Shown here: positions 15,962 to 23,240 of the stretch, one piece after another
Layout: each line of letters begins with the position of its first letter
Position numbering within the stretch: the stretch's first letter is position 1
Source of the DNA: CAZWRF01 sp964636095
GTDB lineage: Bacteria > Patescibacteriota > Minisyncoccia > JAHISW01 > Tagabacteraceae
Direction: 5' to 3'
Assembly (NCBI GenBank): GCA_964636095.1
Contig: CAZWRF010000004.1
Span: 1-33,820, forward strand
Length of the DNA: 33,820 bases
The notes under the pieces: model-generated
Database searches by the model: none
Told to the model about the DNA's origin: nothing
What the model saw: the letters and a program-made list of their open reading frames with translations, nothing else
Program-made: the position numbers and the translations under genes

Positions 15962-16683
15962 TTGGAAATATAGTCCACTACAGGGCTTAGGTTTCCTCCC
16001 AAAATTTTCTCTATATTGTGCCACTTTTTATTGAAACGGTGGTCGGTGATTCTGTCCTGCATAAAATTGTATGTTCTTATTTTTTCCGAGCGGTCCTGGG
16101 TGCCGATCTGTTCTCTTCTTAAACTGCCCACCGATTCTCCTTTTTTCTCTTCCTCCATTTGCATAAGTTTAGCCCGCAGTATTTTCATGGCTTCTTCTCG
16201 GTTTCTTTGCTGGTTTCTTTGGCTTTCGCTTTTTACCGCTATGCCGGTGGGCTTGTGTACGATTCGCACAGCAGTTTCAACTTTGTTTACATTTTGCCCG
16301 CCCTTTCCGCCGGAGCGAGAAAATCCGATTTCCAAATCATCCGGTCTTATCTCCAGCGATGTTTCCGGATAAACCGGTAAAATCGAAACAGAGGCGGTGG
16401 ACGTGTGGATTCTTCCGGATTTTTCGGTCGCAGGAATTCTCTGTACGCGGTGAACTCCCGCTTCATGGCGGAGTTTTTTGTAGGCTTCGGGATTTTTTAC
16501 TTCAAAAACAATTTCTTTGTATCCGCCCAGTTCGTCTTTCGACTCGTCAACAAGCGCCGTTTTCCAATTTTGTGATTCGGCGTATTTTGTGTACATCAAA
16601 TAAAGATCGCCGGCAAAAAGGGCGGCTTCTTTGCCCCCGGCGCCGGCGCGGATCTCCATTATAATGGTTGATGGCGAAGTCAT
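15943..16683 (-). CDS. prfA: Peptide chain release factor 1, lacking domain 1
   Basis: The protein has 246 residues against about 360 for usual RF1. It begins directly at the segment IIMEIRAGAGGKEAALFA, so the whole N-terminal helical domain is missing. The stop-codon-reading PAT tripeptide is present (residues 84-86, RF1-type PxT, for UAA and UAG), as is the catalytic GGQ (128-130, in SGGKGGQNVNK). The ATG overlaps the rpmE stop by one base (TAATG), so translation is coupled and there is no room for a longer frame. The last codons (SNTQ-stop) come from the 19-bp repeat. Terminal domain 4 appears complete. Confidence 0.9.
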   Translation of the reverse strand: MTSPSTIIMEIRAGAGGKEAALFAGDLYLMYTKYAESQNWKTALVDESKDELGGYKEIVFEVKNPEAYKKLRHEAGVHRVQRIPATEKSGRIHTSTASVSILPVYPETSLEIRPDDLEIGFSRSGGKGGQNVNKVETAVRIVHKPTGIAVKSESQRNQQRNREEAMKILRAKLMQMEEEKKGESVGSLRREQIGTQDRSEKIRTYNFMQDRITDHRFNKKWHNIEKILGGNLSPVVDYISKISNTQ

Positions 16684-16934
16684 TACTTTTTGACTCTTGG
16701 TTTTTTTTCTTTTTTGATAGCTTTTATCTCTTTGGTTTTTTCCATTTTTTGCTTGAATTTCTCAACTCTTCCGGCCGTGTCAATAAGTTTTTCTTTTCCG
16801 CTGAAAAACGGGTGGCAATTGGCGCAAATTTCCACGGAAATATCCTTACCGGTGGACCCGGTTTTTATTATGTTTCCGCAGGCGCAGGTAATCGTTGTTT
16901 TTGAATTGTACTCAGGGTGTATTTCTTTTTTCAT
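16683..16934 (-). CDS. rpmE: Large-subunit ribosomal protein bL31, zinc form
   Basis: From ATG 16934 (MKKEIHPEY, the classic L31 start) the protein has 83 residues; an upstream ATG at 16943 would add MHA. It has the zinc ligands CACG and CANCHPFFSGKEK typical of the C+ form, and a basic C-terminal tail. It forms an operon with prfA through a TAATG overlap and is divergent from rpsB. Confidence 0.93.
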   Translation of the reverse strand: MKKEIHPEYNSKTTITCACGNIIKTGSTGKDISVEICANCHPFFSGKEKLIDTAGRVEKFKQKMEKTKEIKAIKKEKKPRVKK

Positions 16935-16944
16935 GGCATGCATC

Positions 16945-16973
16945 TTGATAAATTTTGTTTAATTGTTTAGACT
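16945..16973 (+). promoter_or_regulatory. rpsB promoter (leaderless)
   Basis: TTGATA (16945-16950) and TAGACT (16968-16973) have a 17-base spacer. The ATG of rpsB lies 7 bases after the -10, so the transcript should begin at the start codon. Confidence 0.65.
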
Positions 16974-16980
16974 AGATTTT

Positions 16981-17754
16981 ATGGCTGATACCAATATAGA
17001 TACCAAATCTGACGATAAAAAGCAAGCGGACTTCCTCAAAAAAATTGAGGAAATGTATCGAGCCGGGGTTCACTTCGGCTATTCGCGTTCTACGAGGCAC
17101 CCCAAAATGAAACCGTTTTTTTACGGCCTAAGCCACGATTCCGAGATTTTTAATCTGGAAGTGGTTCATGAGTATCTTGAGAAAGCGATGGAGTTTTTGA
17201 AGGAGCTGGGCTCGCGGGGAGACAAAGTTTTGCTTGTGGCAACAAAAGCCGAGGCCGGAGATCTTGTTGAAAAAATGGGAAGAGATCTTGGTCTGCCGTA
17301 CGTTACGGAAAGGTGGCTTGGCGGCACCCTTACCAATTTTGATATCCTTAAAAAAAGGATAGCTTATCTTGAGGAACTCTCAGATAAAAAAGAATCCGGC
17401 GATTTTTCTTCGGAAAGCAAGAAAGAGTCTTCACGCTTGGAAAAACAATTTTTAAAGATGGACAAAAATCTTGGAGGAGTGAAAAACATGAAGGAAATTC
17501 CTTCCGCTCTTTTTATTGTTGATACCAATGTAGAAGAAACGGCGCTGGCAGAAGCCCGAAAAAGAAATATACCGGTAATAGCTGTTTTAAACAGCGACTG
17601 CGATCCTACAGGCATAGATTATCCGATACCGGGCAACGACTCCTCTGTCTCCAGTCTGAGATATCTTTTAGGCAAGCTGTCGGAAGCATATAAGGAAGGA
17701 GTAAAAAGTCAAAAAAAAGAAAGCAAAGAAGAGGAAGAAAAAATTTCTAATTAA
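16981..17754 (+). CDS. rpsB: Small-subunit ribosomal protein uS2
   Basis: The protein has 257 residues. It shows AGVHFGYSRSTRHPKMKPFF, the S2 core with GTLTNFDILKKRI, and DCDPTGIDYPIPGND near the end. A charged insertion (about residues 135-160, rich in Lys, Ser, Glu) breaks the usual central segment. The last codons lie in TCTAATT-type repeat DNA. It forms an operon with tsf, as in most bacteria. Confidence 0.96.
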   Translation: MADTNIDTKSDDKKQADFLKKIEEMYRAGVHFGYSRSTRHPKMKPFFYGLSHDSEIFNLEVVHEYLEKAMEFLKELGSRGDKVLLVATKAEAGDLVEKMGRDLGLPYVTERWLGGTLTNFDILKKRIAYLEELSDKKESGDFSSESKKESSRLEKQFLKMDKNLGGVKNMKEIPSALFIVDTNVEETALAEARKRNIPVIAVLNSDCDPTGIDYPIPGNDSSVSSLRYLLGKLSEAYKEGVKSQKKESKEEEEKISN

Positions 17755-17781
17755 CCTAATTTCTAATTCATCTAATAAAAA

Positions 17782-18222
17782 ATGGATAAAATAAAAAATT
17801 TAAGAGAAAAAACAGGAATATCAATAATGATGTGCAAAAAGGCGCTTGAAGAAGCGGGCGGTGACGAAAAGAAAGCCATGGAGTGGCTTCGCGAGCGCGG
17901 AATAGAAGTGGCGGAAAAAAAAGCAAGCCGCGGAACATCCGCCGGCATCATTGATTCTTACATTCACGGCAACGGGCAGGTTGGAGTTTTAGTGGAGTTA
18001 AAAAGCGAAACTGATTTTGTGGCCAGAAACGAAGAATTCAAGGACCTCGCGCACGACATTGCTATGCACATAGCAGCTTCCGAGCCGGAGAGCGTTGAAA
18101 GTCTTCTTGAACAGCCGTTCATAAAAGACCCCGCTACGACGATTTCCGAATATATAAAAGGCTTTATACAAAAATTCGGGGAAAATATAGAAGTCGGCCG
18201 ATTTGAGCGATTTTCGCTTTAA
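17782..18222 (+). CDS. tsf: Elongation factor Ts, short form
   Basis: The protein has 146 residues (E. coli about 283). The UBA-like N-terminal domain is complete (KIKNLREKTGISIMMCKKAL), followed by the TDFVARNEEF motif that contacts EF-Tu and a short ending GENIEVGRFERF. Much of one core half and the coiled-coil module are missing, as in other reduced EF-Ts proteins. It should still exchange GDP on EF-Tu, perhaps as a dimer. Confidence 0.95.
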   Translation: MDKIKNLREKTGISIMMCKKALEEAGGDEKKAMEWLRERGIEVAEKKASRGTSAGIIDSYIHGNGQVGVLVELKSETDFVARNEEFKDLAHDIAMHIAASEPESVESLLEQPFIKDPATTISEYIKGFIQKFGENIEVGRFERFSL

Positions 18223-18230
18223 AATATTTT

Positions 18231-18602
18231 ATGTCTATTTTTTCTTTCGCCATTTGGGTTTTTGCGGTGTCTCTTTCGGGGGCGCTGGTCCTTGTCGGTA
18301 CCGGATTTTTTTTCACAAGAGGATTAAAAGCCGAGCAGTTTCGCCGAGAGCTTGTTTGCATGGATTCATTTTTCAATGATATCTCCGTGTCGTTTTCTTT
18401 TTTGAAAGTCTTTAAAAAATTTTTAAGCGGATTTTATTTTTCCTGGGCGGACAGGTTTGGCAACGCTTACTTTAAAAAATATTATAAAAAATACTATTGT
18501 CTTTTTCTCAATTTTGTCCACGGCCGTCATGCCGTGGAGAAAAACGGATGCGACGGATACTGGGGGAAGCTGAACGGAAACGGTAAAAAAACTAAAAAGT
18601 AG
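18231..18602 (+). CDS. Hypothetical single-pass membrane protein
   Basis: The protein has 123 residues with one strong N-terminal membrane helix (about residues 5-28). An aromatic, basic cytoplasmic or outside part follows (FKKYYKKYYCLF). I recognise no family. It starts 8 bases after tsf. Its stop codon TAG (18600-18602) shares its last base with the first base of tRNA-Thr. Confidence 0.6.
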   Translation: MSIFSFAIWVFAVSLSGALVLVGTGFFFTRGLKAEQFRRELVCMDSFFNDISVSFSFLKVFKKFLSGFYFSWADRFGNAYFKKYYKKYYCLFLNFVHGRHAVEKNGCDGYWGKLNGNGKKTKK

Positions 18603-18675
18603 CCGGGATAGCTCAGTTGGTTAGAGCAACGGTTTTGTAAACCGTAGGTCGGAGGTTCGAATCCTCTTCCCGGCT
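18602..18675 (+). tRNA. tRNA-Thr (anticodon UGU)
   Basis: A complete cloverleaf: acceptor GCCGGGA (18602-18608) with TCCCGGC (18668-18674), D-arm GCTCAGTTGGTTAGAGC, anticodon stem ACGGT/ACCGT with loop TTTGTAA, and T-arm with GGTTCGAATCC. The discriminator base is U. CCA is not encoded. Confidence 0.97.
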
Positions 18676-18681
18676 CAAAAA

Positions 18682-18690
18682 TGCTATAAT
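18682..18690 (+). promoter_or_regulatory. Extended -10 promoter of the VanY-like gene
   Basis: TGCTATAAT is a perfect extended -10 and lies 8 bases before ATG 18699. The -35 region would fall inside the tRNA gene and shows no match. Confidence 0.6.
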
Positions 18691-18698
18691 TATATCCG

Positions 18699-19604
18699 AT
18701 GAGAAGTAAATATAAATTTCTTTTTTGGAGTGTTGTTCCTGTGGTAATTTTGGCTGTTTGCGGATTTTTAGGGTATCAAAATTATTCTTTGAGCGGTAAA
18801 AATCTTTTGCTCGAAAAAGACAAATCTTCTCTTTCGGCAGAAGTTTCCTCCACTACCGAAAGAATAAACATGCTTCAAAAACAGCTTGACGACATTACGA
18901 CGGAAAGAAATATTTTTGAAGACAGATACAACGACGAGAAAAAAAGGGAGGAAGACCTTTCCTTGCAGTTCAATTCGCTAAAAGATACGGTGGGAGTTCT
19001 TCAAAAGCTTTACACCACCGACCCCGAGCTTTTGAAGAAATATTCAAAAGTTTATTTTTTGAACGAAAATTATGTTCCCAAAGACCTTGTTGAGATAGAC
19101 GAAAAGTATTTATACAACTCCGATAGAAATTTGCTGTTTTTAGGAAAGGTTCTGCCGTATCTTGAAGGAATGATGGATGACGCGCGGGCAGACGGGGTGG
19201 ATTTGCAGGTTCTTTCCGCTTACCGCTCTTTTGGTGAGCAAGCCGGCCTGAAAGCGGCCTACACGGTAACATACGGTTCCGGCGCCAACCAATTCTCGGC
19301 CGACCAGGGATATTCCGAGCATCAGCTGGGCACCACCGTGGACTTTACCAATGCCGAAATGGACAGTTCCTTTTCATCAAATGTTTTTGATAACAGTGAT
19401 ACATACGCGTGGCTAGCTCAAAACGCGCAAAAATACGGATTTATTCTTTCTTATCCCAAAAACAACGGATACTACGTGTACGAACCTTGGCACTGGAGAT
19501 TCATAGGAAGAAGCTTTGCCACTCGTCTTCACGAAGAAGGAAAAAGTTTTTATGACCTTGACCAGCGCCTTATAGATACCTACTTGGTTTCCTTTTTTGA
19601 TTGA
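18699..19604 (+). CDS. D-alanyl-D-alanine carboxypeptidase (VanY/M15B family), membrane-anchored
   Basis: The protein has 301 residues. It has an N-terminal membrane anchor (FLFWSVVPVVILAVCGFLG), then a coiled coil to about residue 100, then the M15B metallopeptidase domain. Zinc ligands are visible in SEHQLGTTVDF (HxxGxxxD, about 207-214) and EPWHWRF (second His, about 264). It trims the terminal D-Ala from peptidoglycan stem peptides outside the membrane. It has its own extended -10 promoter and ends with TGA. Confidence 0.9.
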   Translation: MRSKYKFLFWSVVPVVILAVCGFLGYQNYSLSGKNLLLEKDKSSLSAEVSSTTERINMLQKQLDDITTERNIFEDRYNDEKKREEDLSLQFNSLKDTVGVLQKLYTTDPELLKKYSKVYFLNENYVPKDLVEIDEKYLYNSDRNLLFLGKVLPYLEGMMDDARADGVDLQVLSAYRSFGEQAGLKAAYTVTYGSGANQFSADQGYSEHQLGTTVDFTNAEMDSSFSSNVFDNSDTYAWLAQNAQKYGFILSYPKNNGYYVYEPWHWRFIGRSFATRLHEEGKSFYDLDQRLIDTYLVSFFD

Positions 19605-19650
19605 TTTTTGGCATATTGAAAAAAGTTATTAGGTATAGTATCGTAATGTT

Positions 19651-19926
19651 ATGACAAATCGCATGAGAAGCACGAAGTCGCATACCGGCAAGCGCCGGGC
19701 ACATCACGGCCTGGAGGAGTCTTCTTTTGTGGCGTGTGAAAAATGCGGAGAAATGAAACTGCCTCACAGAGTTTGCGAAAACTGCGGCACCTACGGCAAG
19801 AGAGAAGTTATAGATATTTTGAAAAAACTTACAAAAAAAGAGAAAAAGAAAAAAGAGAAAGAACTTCACGAACAGGAGAAGCACACGGAAAAAGGTTTGG
19901 ATGCGGCAGAACTTTCAAAAAAATAA
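19651..19926 (+). CDS. rpmF: Large-subunit ribosomal protein bL32
   Basis: The protein has 91 residues. It has the L32 start pattern STKSHTGKRRAHHG and a zinc ribbon CEKCG...CENCG. The C-terminal half is a Lys/Glu-rich extension beyond the usual 57-60 residues. TATAGT (19634-19639) lies 11 bases before the ATG. Confidence 0.88.
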   Translation: MTNRMRSTKSHTGKRRAHHGLEESSFVACEKCGEMKLPHRVCENCGTYGKREVIDILKKLTKKEKKKKEKELHEQEKHTEKGLDAAELSKK

Positions 19927-19932
19927 AATTTT

Positions 19933-20829
19933 ATGGCCAATCGTCACTTATCAAGAAGTATAGCGATGCAAGTCCTTTTTGAATGGGACTTCAACGGTTG
20001 TACCGGTGATGAAATTGACGATGTAATAAAAAGAAACCTCAAAGAATTTGCTCCCGGTCTTCAAGACGCTCGGTTTGTTGACGGTTTGGTAAGGGGCGTC
20101 TTGAAAGAAAAGAAAAAGCTGGATTCTTTTATAGAAAAAACAGCTCCGGAATGGCCCATCGGGCAAATCGCTCTCGTGGACAGAAACGTTTTAAGGATAG
20201 GCCTTTACGAGCTTGTTTTCGGCAACCGCAGCGAGGTGCCCCCCAAAGTTGCCATAAACGAAGCCATTGAACTTGCCAAAACTTTCGGCGGGGAAACTTC
20301 CAGTAAATTTGTAAATGGTGTTTTGGGTACGGTTTACAGGGAAATGGGAGAACCGGACAAAGATAAAGTTCCCGAAAAGAAAAAAAGGGAGCCGGCTCTA
20401 TCCGAAGATCTTGGAGGCGCTGTTGTTTATTATGAAAACCACAAAGGCGATGAGAAAGTTTTTCTTTTTGCCATGGTGCACGATGTTTTTGGTTATTGGA
20501 CCTTGTCCAAGGGCCACCTTGAGGCGGGAGAAAATGCCGAGCAGGGTACAGTACGAGAAATAAAAGAAGAGCTTGGCTTGGATATAGAAATAAAAGAAAA
20601 GCTAGGCGAGAACGAATACGTTGCTTCCGACCCGGAAAGAGGACAGATAAAAAAGAAAGTTTCTTATTTTTTGGCCAAAGCCGCGGAAAAGCACATAAGA
20701 AGAGGGGATTCGGGGGGGCTGGACGATGCCCGGTGGTTCAAGGAGGAAGAGCTTTTGGACCTGAAGATATATGACGACCTGAAGCCGATAATTGCCAAAG
20801 CAATTAAGCTTCTCAAGGCAAAATCTTGA
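19933..20829 (+). CDS. nusB: NusB - Nudix hydrolase fusion
   Basis: The protein has 298 residues. Residues 1-139 are NusB, the antitermination factor that binds boxA RNA with S10 (RSIAMQVLFEWDF, DRNVLRIGLYEL, VAINEAIELAKTF, SSKFVNGVLGTV). After a charged linker, residues 155-298 form a Nudix domain with an intact Nudix box, GHLEAGENAEQG then TVREIKEELGL (G-x5-E-x7-REUxEExGU, about residues 194-216). The fusion is continuous, with no stop or frameshift. Nudix domains of this AP4A-type cut nucleoside diphosphate-linked compounds. It starts 6 bases after rpmF and ends 37 bases before rnc. A joined function in rRNA transcription and nucleotide signalling is inference only. Confidence 0.9.
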   Translation: MANRHLSRSIAMQVLFEWDFNGCTGDEIDDVIKRNLKEFAPGLQDARFVDGLVRGVLKEKKKLDSFIEKTAPEWPIGQIALVDRNVLRIGLYELVFGNRSEVPPKVAINEAIELAKTFGGETSSKFVNGVLGTVYREMGEPDKDKVPEKKKREPALSEDLGGAVVYYENHKGDEKVFLFAMVHDVFGYWTLSKGHLEAGENAEQGTVREIKEELGLDIEIKEKLGENEYVASDPERGQIKKKVSYFLAKAAEKHIRRGDSGGLDDARWFKEEELLDLKIYDDLKPIIAKAIKLLKAKS

Positions 20830-20866
20830 GAAGAATTATCAATTTTCAATTTTCAATCAATTGTCA

Positions 20867-21562
20867 ATGGTTCGATTTTCAGATTTAGAAGAAAAACTAG
20901 GAATAAAATTCAACAATCCAAAATTACTGGAGGAGGCTTTTACGCACCGCTCTTTTTTGAATGAAAGAGGGAGGAAAGGACTTGTTCACAACGAGCGCCT
21001 GGAGTTTTTGGGCGACGCCGTTTTGGAAATAGGCGTTACCGAGTTTTTGTTCCACGAGTTTCCTCAAAAACCCGAAGGAGAGCTTACTGCTCTCCGAGCC
21101 GCGCTGGTAAATTCAGGTATGCTTTTTGAAGTGGCTAAAAAGCTCGGCCTTGAAAACTATATTCGGCTTTCAAAAGGAGAAGAGAAGGAATCGGGCAAGG
21201 GGAAGCACTTTATTTTGGCCAATTCGGTAGAAGCGCTGATAGGAGCCATTTATCTTGACCGGGGCTTTGATGTTTCGGTTGAATTTATAAAAAAGTTCGT
21301 TTGCGACAACCTTCAAATGGTCCTGGACAACAAGCTGTGGCAAGACGCCAAGAGTTTGTTTCAGGAGAAGGCTCAGGAAGTTACCGGTTTTACTCCCACA
21401 TACGAAGTTTTGGAGGAAAGCGGGCCCGACCACAAAAAGCATTTTACCGTGGGCGTGTATTTGGACGAGGAAATGGTGGCCAGGGGCGACGGCTTTTCAA
21501 AGCAAGATGCGCAGAGAAACGCGGCAGAGGAGGCGCTGAGGGAAAAAGGTTGGGAGGAGTAG
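20867..21562 (+). CDS. rnc: Ribonuclease III
   Basis: The protein has 231 residues from ATG 20867 (MVRFSDLEEKLGIKF). It has the catalytic signature ERLEFLGDAVLE (about residues 43-54) and HRSFLNE. A C-terminal double-stranded-RNA-binding domain begins at about residue 155 (KSLFQEKAQEVTGFTPTYEV). It cuts double-stranded precursor rRNA. A longer frame from 20792 overlaps nusB and would be encoded by TTTTCAA micro-repeats, so I reject it. Confidence 0.95.
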   Translation: MVRFSDLEEKLGIKFNNPKLLEEAFTHRSFLNERGRKGLVHNERLEFLGDAVLEIGVTEFLFHEFPQKPEGELTALRAALVNSGMLFEVAKKLGLENYIRLSKGEEKESGKGKHFILANSVEALIGAIYLDRGFDVSVEFIKKFVCDNLQMVLDNKLWQDAKSLFQEKAQEVTGFTPTYEVLEESGPDHKKHFTVGVYLDEEMVARGDGFSKQDAQRNAAEEALREKGWEE

Positions 21563-21595
21563 TTTTTAAACTACTTTAAATTTTTCGTAACATTA

Positions 21596-21620
21596 AAAAG
21601 GCCCCCGTCGGGAGCCTTTT
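21596..21620. terminator. Two-way terminator, left boundary of the cassette
   Basis: AAAAGGCCCCC (21596-21606) pairs with GGGAGCCTTTT (21610-21620), one mismatch, loop GTC. It sits between convergent rnc and the minus-strand membrane protein. A near copy lies at 23242-23266. Confidence 0.85.
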
Positions 21621-21691
21621 GGTTTGATCTTTGCGGCGCTTCATTACCACACTTTTTTTTCTTTGCAATTCTTGTTTTGTCAGCTAGATTA

Positions 21692-21985
21692 TCAGAACAG
21701 TCTTGAGTAATTAATTTTTTTGTCACCCAGCCAATCTACCAAGAACACAAAAAGAAGGAAAAAGGAAACTAGTCCAAAAGTGAAAGAAACAGAGAAAGTC
21801 AGTGCTTTAAAGTCCATAGCAACCAATTTGTAAACGAATATTCCTACCGTGAAAAAAATCGAGGTTGTAAAGAAAACAACCACAGCGATCCTCCTTTTGT
21901 TGGGCACAAATACTCCGACGAGACCGGGGTAAAACTTTATAAACAGCGCAGTGATTACAAAACCCGTTATGTTAATTATAGTCAT
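21692..21985 (-). CDS. Three-helix membrane protein of unknown function
   Basis: The protein has 97 residues from ATG 21985 (MTIINITGFVITALF). Three hydrophobic helices fill most of it, ending in WLGDKKINYSRLF. I recognise no family. The start is fixed by AAGGAGG eight bases upstream. It has the best promoter in the region (see 22031-22059) and an untranslated leader, unlike the leaderless genes around it. It sits within the apparent cassette, back to back with the ATPase regulator. Confidence 0.72.
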   Translation of the reverse strand: MTIINITGFVITALFIKFYPGLVGVFVPNKRRIAVVVFFTTSIFFTVGIFVYKLVAMDFKALTFSVSFTFGLVSFFLLFVFLVDWLGDKKINYSRLF

Positions 21986-22030
21986 TTTCCATACCTCCTT
22001 TTTAAAGAATATGTTTATTTTTCTGCCTAC

Positions 22031-22059
22031 ATCATAGCATCTTTTTTCGATATAGTCAA
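22031..22059 (-). promoter_or_regulatory. Strong minus-strand promoter of the cassette membrane protein
   Basis: On the minus strand TTGACT (22059-22054) and TATGAT (22036-22031) are 17 bases apart, with TGC as extended -10. The leader is about 40 bases and contains the Shine-Dalgarno. Confidence 0.75.
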
Positions 22060-22116
22060 GGTTCTGTCCTGCCCCATATTTCATATAACGTTGTTTTGAC
22101 GATGAAATGGAGGGGT

Positions 22117-22171
22117 GGTTTACAATAGGATAATTTGGGGTTTACAATAAGGTAAAAAATGGTTTACAATA
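22117..22171 (+). promoter_or_regulatory. Three exact 11-bp repeats at 22-bp spacing (promoter ladder/operator)
   Basis: GGTTTACAATA occurs at 22117-22127, 22139-22149 and 22161-22171, exactly 22 bp (two helical turns) apart. Each copy contains TTTACA (-35-like) and TACAAT (-10-like). With the 22-bp period, the TTTACA of one copy and the TACAAT of the next are separated by 18 bases, giving two stacked promoters. The last TACAAT lies 6 bases before ATG 22177. Confidence 0.75.
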
Positions 22172-22176
22172 AAAAT

Positions 22177-23211
22177 ATGGCTAAAAACAGAACAAAAGTA
22201 GCAAGTTTTATTATAAATAATGTGGAAGAACACCCTTCCGACATAGTTTCTTTGGTCGCTGATGAATTTGGTATTTCCAGACAAAGAGCACATGTTTATA
22301 TTTCAAGAGAGGTATCTAAAGGGACTATAGTTAAAGTCGGTAAAACAAGATCTACAAAGTACTTTTTAGTTGGAGGCAAAAAGATAAATTTCAAGACAAA
22401 AATAACCCCGGACCTTGCAGAAGACACGATTTGGACTAAATATGTTAAACCGATAGTTTCTAACTTGCCGGAGGATATAAAAGAGATATGTGATTACGGA
22501 TTTACTGAAATATTCAACAACGCAATTGACCATTCGGAAGGGGAGGTGATTTATACAGAGGTAGAAACAAACAATAAAAACATAACTTTTATTATTATTG
22601 ATAATGGAATTGGTATTTTTCGGAAGATTCAGGACGCGTTGGGCTTGGAAACAGAAAGAGAAGCAATACTACATCTGTCTAAAGGGAAATTCACAACAGA
22701 CCCTTCTAATCATACTGGGGAAGGAATATTTTTTTCTTCAAGGGCTGTTGATACTTTTTCAATATACTCAGATGGTTTATATTTTACATTCCAGGGGAAG
22801 GACTGGTTTTTATCAAGCGAAAAAATTGATGACATAGGAAAAGGGACTCTTATTAAAATGGTAGTTTCTATTGACTCAAAAAAGAGTTTAAAGGAAATTT
22901 TTAGAAGATACACAAACGAAGAGATTGGATTCGGCAAAACAACGGTTGCTGTTGCTTTGAGCGCAGACCCGGGTGATCCGCATGTATCAAGATCACAGGC
23001 GAAAAGACTTCTTTTGGGTTTAGACAAGTTTAAATGGATAGTCTTAGATTTTAAGGGCGTAAAGTCCGCTGGACAAGCATTTGTAGACGAAGTATTTCGT
23101 GTATTTAAAAATGAACATCCGGATATAAACATTCTCTACACAAATGCAAGCAAAGATGTTGAATCAATGATAAAGAGAGTTAATAAAGATGAGGAATTAT
23201 CAAAAAAATAA
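22177..23211 (+). CDS. Winged-helix / GHKL ATPase / STAS-like (DUF4325) regulator
   Basis: The protein has 344 residues from ATG 22177. Residues 1-70 look like a winged helix DNA-binding domain (SLVADEFGISRQRAHVYISR). Residues 90-220 are a GHKL ATPase of the anti-sigma-kinase type: N box EIFNNAIDHS (about 110-119), G1 box DNGIGI (about 142) and G2 box HTGEGIFFSSR (about 178-188). Residues 247-335 match the STAS-like DUF4325 domain (VLDFKGVKSAGQAFVDEVF). The chain therefore joins DNA binding, a RsbW/SpoIIAB-like ATPase and an anti-anti-sigma-like fold. It may bind the repeats before its own gene. An in-frame ATG at 22159 lies within the third repeat and is less likely. The DNA is visibly richer in A+T than neighbouring genes. 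Confidence 0.85.
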   Translation: MAKNRTKVASFIINNVEEHPSDIVSLVADEFGISRQRAHVYISREVSKGTIVKVGKTRSTKYFLVGGKKINFKTKITPDLAEDTIWTKYVKPIVSNLPEDIKEICDYGFTEIFNNAIDHSEGEVIYTEVETNNKNITFIIIDNGIGIFRKIQDALGLETEREAILHLSKGKFTTDPSNHTGEGIFFSSRAVDTFSIYSDGLYFTFQGKDWFLSSEKIDDIGKGTLIKMVVSIDSKKSLKEIFRRYTNEEIGFGKTTVAVALSADPGDPHVSRSQAKRLLLGLDKFKWIVLDFKGVKSAGQAFVDEVFRVFKNEHPDINILYTNASKDVESMIKRVNKDEELSKK

Positions 23212-23240
23212 TTAAAATCTCCCAGAAAACAACCAAACAG

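Noticed and set aside
15943..16683. Alternative genetic code (UGA recoded)
   Set aside because: Several genes end at UGA and none needs UGA read through, so the standard code holds.
20792..20866. Longer RNase III start
   Set aside because: It overlaps nusB and is encoded by TTTTCAA micro-repeats; RNase III proteins normally start near the MVRFSDLEEKL position.
22117..22171. CRISPR array
   Set aside because: Repeats are only 11 bp with 11-bp gaps, three copies, and sit at promoter positions.
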